Source: Bombyx mori (Eukaryota; Arthropoda; Insecta; Lepidoptera; Bombycidae). Taken from it: DNA of 64,000 nucleotides. The translations under genes and the position numbers were made by a program. Under the pieces are notes generated by a model. It was not told where the DNA came from, made no database searches, and worked only from the letters and a program-made list of their open reading frames with translations. Below are positions 57,036-64,000 of this stretch, piece after piece. Position 1 is the first letter of the stretch; every line of letters begins with the position of its first letter. The stretch is from NCBI RefSeq assembly GCF_030269925.1, contig NC_085129.1, forward strand, positions 13,073,501 through 13,137,500. Direction: 5' to 3'.

Positions 57036-57174
57036 TGTAACTATACTTGAGACCTTAGAGCTTATATCTCAAGGTGGGTGACGCATTTACGTTGTGGATG
57101 TCTATGGGCTCCTGTAACCACTTGACACCAGGTGGGCTGTGAGCTCGTGCACCCATCTAAGCAATAAAAAAAAA
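57036..57174 (+). mobile_element. Bm1 SINE, 3' half
   Basis: Well preserved sense 3' part starting gtaactatacttgagacc and ending ctaagcaataaaaaaaa. Its 5' end coincides with one arm of a perfect 13-bp palindrome. Confidence 0.9.
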
Positions 57175-57198
57175 GTCATGCGCGCAGAAAGTAGATTG

Positions 57199-57245
57199 GG
57201 GGAAATAGGCAGGGTGGTGGTACCTTCCCGTGCGGACTCCCAAGT
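57199..57245 (-). mobile_element. Short Bm1 fragment
   Basis: The stretch gaaataggcagggtggtggt followed by accttcccgtgcggactcc is a minus-strand piece of the body. Confidence 0.75.
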
Positions 57246-57496
57246 TTTCTATTGATACCTCTACCTCACGTCTCAAGTGAGGTGCTCCAAATACCTTTAT
57301 GCTGTTCATGGATAACATCTTAAAACCAAGTGCCCATGAGCTCCTAATGCCGTAAGAAAAATACGAGTGAAAGTTGCGTGACTAATATAGCTTAATAAAC
57401 ATTAGATAGCGCTGTTTAGTTTACTTTACAATCTAGATTGTTGCAGGAAATATAAATTAAAAAAGATTTTAATTTAGATACAAGCCTTCATTGCTT
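57246..57496. other. No gene recognised
   Basis: Spacer before the Jockey insertion. Confidence 0.5.
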
Positions 57497-57620
57497 AACT
57501 ATGCATACTCACATTCCGATAGAGGCACCCGTCGCGTGCGGACGTGCTCATCGACCACTCGATCGCCCGGTCTTTGTTCGCCCGGCTTTTGTTAGCCCGG
57601 CCATTGTTCGCGCGGCCTGT

Positions 57621-57770
57621 GTTCGTGGTACATCTGCCGACTAAGTGCTCTTTTTGGAAGTTTTTATTTGTTTTGTTTCCTTTTGTTGTTTCTGTGTTCG
57701 TGGTACATCTGCCGACAAACTGTTTTCCTGGAAGTGTTTAATTGTTCTGTTTCTTTTTGTTATTTCCGTT
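57621..57770 (+). repeat. Two 75-bp tandem repeats in the LINE 5' UTR
   Basis: Both units begin gttcgtggtacatctgccga (57621 and 57696) and continue with T-rich sequence; they differ at about ten to fifteen positions. Just upstream, four short units of the form cccggcN-ttgttcg lie in series (about 57567-57620). Repeated 5' UTR units often carry promoter activity in LINEs; that role is inferred. Confidence 0.8.
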
Positions 57771-57917
57771 TTGTTGTGTTTTTTCTTTGTCCTGTAGTAA
57801 TCGTGCCGCATCGCCACCTGTGTTCAATAGAACCGCTCAGGTCCGAGAAGTTGGGGCCTCGCCGCAAGGCGAGTGTTTTCAAGACCCGGGGCCGCCCCAC
57901 CTGGGCACTCAGCGATT

Positions 57918-59498
57918 ATGGACGCTGTATTCGCGGAATTCCTCCGACTTCGCCACCCACAGCTCGCCTCAGAGTTTCTGGCCTTCAAGGCCGATCACAC
58001 CGCGAGCCCTCTCGTGGACTCCGCCGAGCTCGCTGCTCCTGCGTCGCCTGTACCTGCGTGCAAAGCTTCTGCATCGAGCACCGCAGCCTCCGTCGTGCCT
58101 GCCGTTCCCGCGTCGCCTATATTGGCGAGTAAAACTGCTGCGTCGTCCGTCGTGCCCTCCAAAACACCTGCTCGTAGGTCACCTGCGCCCGCCTCCTCGT
58201 CCTCCGACTCTGACTCGGAGATGGAGGTCGACCTCGCTCCCGCCTCGTCGACGGATGGATTCACCCTGGTACAAAAGGGTAAGAAGCGTGCCGCGGAGTC
58301 TCGAGCTCCCGCGGCCGCTAAAATTAGCAAAGCCGCGAACGCGTCGCGCCCCCGCCCTCAGACTCCCGTTGCGCCTCCAGCCCGTGCCACTCCGTCGCCG
58401 CGTCCGGTGGCACAAAATAAAACCCAGACCCCTCCCCCGGTAATCCTCCAAGAGAAGGCAGCTTGGTATCGAGTTTCCCTGGCCCTTAAGGCCAAAAATA
58501 TCAACTTCACGAATGCCCGTAACCTCGCGAGCGGCATTCAAATTAAGGTTCGAACACCCGACGACCATAGGGCCCTCTCTTCTTACCTCCGTAAGGAGCG
58601 TATAAGTTTCCACACGTATACGCTCCAGGAGGAGCGCGAACTCCGTGCCGTCATACGTGGCATCCCTAAAGAGTTGGATGCCGAGCTAGTCAAGGCCGAC
58701 CTTCTCGAACAAGGCCTACCGGTTAACTCCGTACACCGCATGCACACAGGTCGCGGAAGGGAGCCATATAACATGGTTCTCGTCGCCCTCCAGCCTACCC
58801 CCGAGGGTAAGCAAATATTCAACATCCGAACGGTCTGTAGCTTTTCCGGAATCGCCGTCGAAACCCCACACAAGAAAGGCACACCTAGCCAGTGCCATAA
58901 CTGCCAATTATACGGGCATTCTTCCCGTAACTGTCACGCGCGCCCCCGATGCGTCAAGTGTTTAGGAGATCACGCCACGGCCCTCTGCACTCGCGATCAA
59001 AAAACCGCGACGGAACCGCCTAGCTGCGTCCTGTGTCGAACACAGGGTCACCCTGCAAATTACCGCGGATGCCCCCGAGCCCCGAAAATAAATCGCCGCG
59101 TCGCCCGCCAAAACCGCCTCCGAGCTTCCGGCCCAGACATCAAAGCCTCGGCACCCTCTGTGTCGCAGGCTAAGCCAGCGTTCGTTCCGGCGCCGGTGCC
59201 CAGTGTCTCGGCTTGGGCGAAACCGCTGCCGTACACGAACACGGTTACAACTCCCTCCTCCGCGATTCGTCCCGCCCCCGCAACTCGTCCCTCTCCCGCG
59301 ACTTGCCCTCCGACCGCGTCCGACAATCTCGCTTTAGCGATCGACTTCTTTCAGTCGATCAACTTTGAGCGCGTTAACGCTTTGGGCGACACCATTCGCG
59401 CTGCCTCCACTGCACAACACTTTATCGCCGTTGTGCAAGAATACGCCGACGTATACGCGTCATTAAATACGTACGTCCTCCCCTCACTCCGCCGGTAA
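57918..59498 (+). CDS. Jockey LINE ORF1, gag-like zinc-knuckle protein
   Basis: Nucleic-acid-binding protein that would package LINE RNA. I choose the ATG at 57918 (MDAVFAEFLRLRHPQLA); the frame opens upstream at 57873 without a better start. The protein is 526 residues. The N-terminal 150 residues are rich in Ala, Pro and Ser, with an acidic patch (SSSDSDSEMEVD). Residues of about 184-300 look like the domain that precedes knuckles in insect LINE gags (LKAKNINFTNARNL, VIRGIPKELD). Three CCHC knuckles follow at about 326-386, with spacings CX2CX4HX4C, CX2CX3HX4C and CX2CX4HX6C, the usual set of this group. The C-terminal part is Pro/Ala-rich and ends in a short helix. The frame is intact. The stop is 3 bases before the ORF2 ATG. 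Confidence 0.93.
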   Translation: MDAVFAEFLRLRHPQLASEFLAFKADHTASPLVDSAELAAPASPVPACKASASSTAASVVPAVPASPILASKTAASSVVPSKTPARRSPAPASSSSDSDSEMEVDLAPASSTDGFTLVQKGKKRAAESRAPAAAKISKAANASRPRPQTPVAPPARATPSPRPVAQNKTQTPPPVILQEKAAWYRVSLALKAKNINFTNARNLASGIQIKVRTPDDHRALSSYLRKERISFHTYTLQEERELRAVIRGIPKELDAELVKADLLEQGLPVNSVHRMHTGRGREPYNMVLVALQPTPEGKQIFNIRTVCSFSGIAVETPHKKGTPSQCHNCQLYGHSSRNCHARPRCVKCLGDHATALCTRDQKTATEPPSCVLCRTQGHPANYRGCPRAPKINRRVARQNRLRASGPDIKASAPSVSQAKPAFVPAPVPSVSAWAKPLPYTNTVTTPSSAIRPAPATRPSPATCPPTASDNLALAIDFFQSINFERVNALGDTIRAASTAQHFIAVVQEYADVYASLNTYVLPSLRR

Positions 59499-59501
59499 TC
59501 A

Positions 59502-60191
59502 ATGGCGTATATAAGTAGAATAAAGCCCCTATCCGTAACGATAGGATTTTTTAACGCTTACGGTCTCGCAAATCAACGTGATCAGGTTTGTGACTTTTTG
59601 CGTGACCATCAAATTGATATCTTTTTAGTGCAGGAGACCCTACTTAAGCCCGCGCGCCGTGACCCTAAAATCGCGAACTATAACATGGTCAGGAACGACA
59701 GGCTCTCTGCTCGTGGTGGTGGTACCGTCATTTACTATAGAAGAGCCCTGCATTGCGTCCCGCTCGATCCTCCCGCGCTCGCTAATATCGAAGCATCAGT
59801 GTGCCGAATCTCACTGACGGGACACGCGCCGATCGTTATCGCGTCCGTTTATCTTCCACCGGATAAGATCGTTCTAAGCAGTGATATCGAGGCGCTGCTC
59901 GGCATGGGGAGCTCTGTCATTCTGGCGGGCGACCTAAATTGTAAACACATCAGGTGGAACTCACACACCACAACCCCTAATGGCAGGCGGCTTGACGCGT
60001 TAGTCGATGATCTCGCCTTCGATATCGTCGCTCCGCTAACACCGACTCACTACCCGCTAAATATCGCGCATCGCCCGGATATACTCGACATAGCGTTATT
60101 AAAAAACGTAACTCTGAGCTTACACTCGATCGAAGTAGTTTCAGAGTTAGATTCAGACCACCGTCCCGTCGTTATGAAGAGGCGTTCTTAG
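59502..60191 (+). pseudogene. Jockey LINE ORF2, endonuclease part (broken from RT)
   Basis: First 229 codons of ORF2, an apurinic-like endonuclease that nicks the target DNA. Visible motifs in order are FFNAYGLANQRDQ, LVQETLL, VIASVYLPP, LAGDLNCKH and SDHRPVV, so the catalytic core looks complete. The frame ends in a TAG inside a perfect palindrome (60179-60207). It does not continue in phase with the reverse transcriptase, so a functional ORF2 product is not expected. Start ATG 59502 follows the ORF1 stop by three bases (TAATCAATG), which favours translation by reinitiation. Confidence 0.9.
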
Positions 60192-60207
60192 AGCTAAGAA
60201 CGCCTCG
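60179..60207. repeat. Palindromic scar at the ORF2 break
   Basis: The half gaggcgttcttag and its exact complement ctaagaacgcctc are separated by only two bases. The right half belongs to the RT-side frame (it reads KNAS and continues to the RT ORF). The left half looks like an inverted copy of it joined to the end of the endonuclease frame. A template switch during reverse transcription or repair, with loss of the linker, would give this structure. Confidence 0.8.
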
Positions 60208-62130
60208 ATACGCGCCTACGACAGGTATCCTACCGCGGAAAATCGTATTCGAATGCGTGCCCTACAACGCGACGTAAAGTCTCGCATCGCCGAAGTCCGA
60301 GATGCCAGATGGTCTGATTTCTTAGAAGGACTCGCGCCCTCCCAAAGGTCTTACTACCGCTTAGCTCGTACTCTCAAATCGGATACGGTAGTAACTATGC
60401 CCCCCCTCGTAGGCCCCTCAGGCCGACTCGCGGCGTTTGATGATGACGAAAAAGCAGAGTTGCTGGCCGATACATTGCAAACCCAGTGCACGCCCAGCAC
60501 TCAATCCGTGGACCCTGTTCATGTAGAATTAGTAGACAGTGAGGTAGAACGCAGAGTCTCCTTGCCACCCTCGGATGCGTTACCACCCGTCACCCCGATG
60601 GAAGTTAAAGACTTGATCAAAGACCTACGTCCTCGCAAGGCTCCCGGTTCCGACGGTATATCCAACCGCGTTATTAAACTTCTACCCGTCCAACTCATCG
60701 TGATGTTGGCATCTATTTTCAATGCCGCTATGGCGAACTGTATCTTTCCCGCGGTGTGGAAAGAAGCGGACGTTATCGGCATACATAAACCCGGTAAACC
60801 AAAAAATCATCCGACGAGCTACCGCCCGATTAGCCTCCTCATGTCTCTAGGCAAACTATATGAGCGTCTGCTCTACAAACGCCTCAGAGACTTCGTCTCA
60901 TCCAAGGGCATTCTCATCGATGAACAATTCGGATTCCGTACAAATCACTCATGCGTTCAACAGGTGCACCGCCTCACGGAGCACATTCTTGTGGGGCTTA
61001 ATCGACCAAAACCGTTATACACGGGAGCTCTCTTCTTCGACGTCGCAAAAGCGTTCGACAAAGTCTGGCACAACGGTTTGATTTTCAAACTATTCAACAT
61101 GGGTGTGCCGGATAGTCTCGTGCTCATCATACGGGACTTCTTGTCGAACCGCTCTTTTCGATATCGAGTCGAGGGAACCCGCTCCTCCCCACGACCTCTC
61201 ACAGCTGGAGTCCCGCAAGGCTCTGTCCTTTCACCCCTCCTATTTAGCTTATTCGTTAACGATATTCCCCGGTCGCCGCCGACCCATTTAGCTTTATTCG
61301 CCGACGACACGACTGTTTACTATTCCAGTAGAAACAAGTCCCTAATCGCGAAGAAGCTTCAGAGCGCAGCCCTAGCCCTAGGACAGTGGTTCCGAAAATG
61401 GCGCATAGACATCAACCCAGCGAAAAGTACTGCGGTGCTATTTCAGAGGGGAAGCTCCACACGGATTTCCTCCCGTATTAGGAGGAGGAATCTCACACCC
61501 CCGATTACTCTCTTTAGTCAATCCATACCCTGGGCCAGGAAGGTCAAGTACCTGGGCGTTACCCTGGATGCATCGATGACATTCCGCCCGCATATAAAAT
61601 CAGTCCGTGACCGTGCCGCGTTTATTCTCGGTAGACTCTACCCCATGATCTGTAAGCGGAGTAAAATGTCCCTTCGGAACAAGGTGACATTTTACAAAAC
61701 TTGCATAAGGCCCGTCATGACTTACGCGAGTGTGGTGTTCGCTCACGCGGCCCGCACACACATAGACACCCTCCAATCCCTACAATCCCGCTTTTGCAGG
61801 TTAGCTGTCGGGGCTCCATGGTTCGTGAGGAACGTTGACCTACACGACGACCTGGGCCTCGAATCAATTCGGAAATACATGAAGTCAGCGTCGGAACGAT
61901 ACTTCGATAAGGCTATGCGTCATGATAATCGCCTTATCGTAGCCGCCGCTGACTACTCCCCGAATCCTGATCATGCAGGAGTCAGTCACCGTCGACGCCC
62001 TAGACACGTCCTTACGGATCCATCAGATCCAATAACCTTTGCACTAGACGTCTTCAGCTCTAGGAGCAGGCTTAGGGACCTCGGTAACCGTACTCGTCGA
62101 ACTCGACAAAGAATTCGCCGTGCAACCTAA
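60196..62130 (+). pseudogene. Jockey LINE ORF2, reverse transcriptase part
   Basis: The frame is open from 60196 (first in-frame ATG 60253) for about 645 codons. It copies LINE RNA at the nicked target. Motifs: KAPGSDGIS, SYRPISLL, FFDVAKAFDKVWH, GVPQGSVLSPLLF, catalytic FADD (61297-61308), WRIDINPAKS and KVKYLGVTLD, then a C-terminal region with TYASVVFAH and a basic end. The domain looks intact, but the piece lacks a normal start. The linker between endonuclease and RT seems shorter than usual: about 870 codons remain in total, against roughly 900-1000 in related elements. A host-cell initiation at 60253 is conceivable but unproven. Confidence 0.92.
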
Positions 62131-62374
62131 CCCATGAATCAGCTCGCTGAGTTTCTCGCCGGATCTTCTCAGCGGGTCGCGATTCCGATCCGGTAGTAGA
62201 TTCATTCGCGAAACAGCTACTCTTGAGTTGTTAGGTCTCCTTCGGAGGCGCTCGGGCAGCTGTTAGCAAATCCCACCTCTCCTGGCTGAGCCTTTGCTCG
62301 CCCACCTGTCCTGGTGAAACTGGAAAGGCCTCCGGGCCACCAGTAATACTTCAATAATAAAAAAAAAAAAAAAA
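62131..62374 (+). mobile_element. Jockey LINE 3' UTR and poly-A
   Basis: It contains gagtttctcgccggatc and gatccggtagtagatt, shared with the UTR remnants at 21696 and 35873, and the tip ctgagcctttgctcgcccac shared with 32300. It ends in about 19 A residues after ttcaataat. Confidence 0.9.
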
Positions 62375-62388
62375 AACTATGCATACTC

Positions 62389-63095
62389 TGAGGTCATGCG
62401 TAATGACCAGTCGGTGGCTCCTGATGTTTTAGCAATGCGTATGTTTTGTTGTGAATTGTATAATTATGTGCCAGGTTTGTAGCGTTAATAGTGAAATTTC
62501 TAGTGCGCGGCTTGCACACTAGAAATTAATAGTCAAAATTCCACTGTACGCCGAGCATGTGTTAGATGGCTAAGTTTGATTGATTTTGTTTTTTTTTTTA
62601 AAGGAATACGGGCTTTACCACCATCTGCTAATGATTTCACGTCTGTTTTTTGACGTGACAACGTCTTATAATTCGACGGAGCCGGCTGCACTCACGAAAA
62701 AACATGACTCATGCGGCGTTACCTAGCTCTGAGGCATTCCATTTGAGGCTTCTCTCTCCTAAGGATCTCTCTCCTACTTGAGTGAACGATGCATCCGCGT
62801 GGACAGCTGCTATACAATAATACATTTACATGTTTTCGTCAAGTATGAAGTTCAGTGAAAAGTGGATGTGGTGTCAATTGTTTATAGCAACGATAATTGC
62901 GGCGATTCGAAGAATCAATTCAATAGTGATTTCCATTTACCTCCTTCTCTATATCCATACAAAATATCTATTAAACAAATAAAATTAAAATTTTCTTTTG
63001 TAAAATGAAACCATTCCATCAGTATTCAGTTCATTCCATCAGTATATCAGATAACCGATTTTTTTTAATGTTGCAAATGTCGCAGCAGCGCTTGC
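62389..63095. other. No gene; small hairpin and a possible dispersed repeat
   Basis: An 11-bp perfect hairpin (aatttctagtg / cactagaaatt) lies at 62495-62527. At 62620-62790 a GC-richer stretch (gacgtgacaacgtcttata, gcggcgttacctagctctg) reminds me of a dispersed lepidopteran repeat, which I cannot name or bound. Confidence 0.4.
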
Positions 63096-63208
63096 CTTGG
63101 CCTTAGAAGTCATATCTCAGGGTAGGTACGCTAATAATCTCTACGGGCCCGGTAACCGTTTAACACTAGGTGGGCCATGAGCTCGTTCAATCTTCTAAGC
63201 AATAACAA
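63096..63208 (+). mobile_element. Decayed Bm1 SINE, 3' part
   Basis: Sense order is preserved (ccttagaagtcatatctcag, gtaaccgtttaacactagg, tgggccatgagctcg, ctaagcaataac). Confidence 0.8.
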
Positions 63209-63779
63209 AAATTGGAGTTTAATAAATACAAAATAAGATTTATTGTATGCATTTATATACAAAAAAAAAACATAAGATCAATTAGTTTTTATGAAATTAC
63301 ATCTCACGAAAAGTTACTAATAGTTACGTTTCAATTTTCAACTATCAGAGTTTTGTTCATGCACAAAAATATTCGCTACATACGGCAAAGAGAACATAAA
63401 TCTGAACACAAAACGCAAATCAGCCAACTAGATGAACTTGTATTAGACGCTTCGGTTCTGTTGTATAGTAAACAGAAAGAGCGGTTCATAATCGCTAGAC
63501 TGCTTCAATAAAGTGTTTCATTACATGACTTCATAGCGATTCCACTGAACGTAATTGTATCGTCTTTTTCTTGCCTTTAAGACGAATCGACACAACTTTT
63601 GTGTTCGGATCTGATTTGCCTTGTAGTGGTTTTACGATGGGACTTCCTTATCGACCCTTCGTGAGAACAATAGGGCTTAGTTTGGCATGTGACAATGTGA
63701 ATAAGTGGGAGAGATTAGGCGAATGAGGGTTGAGCTGTTAAAAGGAACCCCATCTATATTTTCATCGGGGTTTTGCGAA
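63209..63779. other. No gene recognised
   Basis: A 99-codon ORF (63212-63511, plus) begins in the Bm1 flank and has no motif. It is Lys/Ile-rich as expected from AT-rich chance frames. Confidence 0.45.
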
Positions 63780-64000
63780 GGACAAGAGTGCAAGAGAATT
63801 CTTTAGGTAGATGGATCTTTAATATCGGCTCTGGTCTTTAACGTGATCGTTTGGAACCTCTGGGTCTGCGGAGGGACTTCGGTTCCCTCTGTATTTTGTA
63901 CCGCATGTTCCATGGGGAGTGCTCTGAGGAATTGTTCGAGATTATACCTTCATCTGGTTTTTACCATCGCACCGCCCGCCACTGAAGTAGCGGTCATGCA
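63780..64000 (+). pseudogene. LINE ORF2 C-terminal part, runs off the window
   Basis: The frame reads DRLEPLGLRRDFGSLC, then YRMFHGECSEELFE, then SGFYHRTARH, matching and extending upstream the copy at 47124 (FEMIPASRFYHRTARHR). L-x-x-RRD-x-G-S-L-x-x-x-Y-R is a frequent C-terminal motif of CR1/Jockey-group LINEs. An in-frame TGA or frame change follows HRTARH. The 3' end lies beyond the window. Confidence 0.8.

Larger units (their letters stand above)
57497..62388 (+). mobile_element. Full-length Jockey-type LINE with target duplication
   Basis: The element (57511-62374, about 4.9 kb) has a 5' UTR with tandem repeats, ORF1 (gag-like), ORF2 (endonuclease and reverse transcriptase, broken), a 3' UTR and a poly-A tail. 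It is bracketed by a perfect 14-bp duplication aactatgcatactc at 57497-57510 and 62375-62388. The perfect duplication and long poly-A point to a recent insertion. The gene order, three zinc knuckles in ORF1 and FADD in the RT place it in the Jockey group. Codons are GC-richer than the host flank. A 3' tip of the same family is at 32300. Confidence 0.94.

Noticed and set aside
57742..58443. 233-codon ORF rich in Pro and Arg
   Set aside because: It overlaps LINE ORF1 in another frame, in GC-rich DNA where long shadow frames are expected; it has no motif.
62495..62527. Hairpin as a microRNA precursor
   Set aside because: The stem is only 11 bp with an 11-base loop, too short for a pre-miRNA.
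1..64000. CRISPR arrays, bacterial operons, terminators or origins
   Set aside because: The direct repeats are dispersed SINEs and not regularly spaced. Introns, a TATA box and insect retroelements show a eukaryotic nuclear genome.

Overview
The window reads as nuclear DNA of a silkworm (Bombyx mori or a very close Bombyx relative). The main evidence is more than twenty copies of the Bombyx tRNA-derived SINE Bm1 on both strands. Around them are RTE-clade and Jockey-clade LINEs, short DNA-transposon relics and one spliced insect gene. There are no operons, rRNA genes, tRNA genes (apart from Bm1 heads), CRISPR arrays or long LTR elements. Families were assigned by reading motifs, not by a database search.

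Layout. 1-8200: Bm1 copies, two hAT-type MITEs with 8-bp target duplications, and LINE tails in otherwise unrecognised AT-rich DNA. 8214-11328: a near full-length RTE LINE on the minus strand with one 971-codon endonuclease/reverse-transcriptase ORF, probably cut short by a late TGA. 11.3-23.6 kb: dense Bm1, several LINE 3' ends with clear target-site duplications, a second RTE family (17685-18403), and a small RTE fragment nested inside a Bm1. 23.6-29.1 kb: mostly unrecognised DNA with a Helitron-like piece and LINE tails. 29161-29878: the only convincing host gene, with two exons and a predicted 147-residue secreted protein. 30.5-36 kb: Bm1 copies, a possible RTE-dependent non-autonomous element and a 265-bp Harbinger-like MITE. 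36995-39999: a 3-kb, very AT-rich inverted repeat with two nearly identical arms of about 1.4 kb. 40-57 kb: a third hAT MITE, many Bm1 copies, LINE tails and long unrecognised stretches. 57511-62374: a full-length Jockey-type LINE with its target duplication, an intact gag-like ORF1 and a broken ORF2. 62.4-64 kb: unrecognised DNA, then another LINE coding fragment running off the window end.

How the parts relate. Almost all coding capacity belongs to retrotransposons. Jockey ORF1 and ORF2 would form one RNP. The RTE ORF is a single-protein machine. The Bm1 copies and the orphan 3' ends are templates used by such machines in trans. The secreted-protein gene has its own TATA box and is the one locus likely to matter to the host directly. 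The features most deserving follow-up are the 3-kb inverted repeat, the hairpin-linked truncation point shared by many Bm1 copies, the palindromic scar in the Jockey ORF2, and the unidentified secreted protein.
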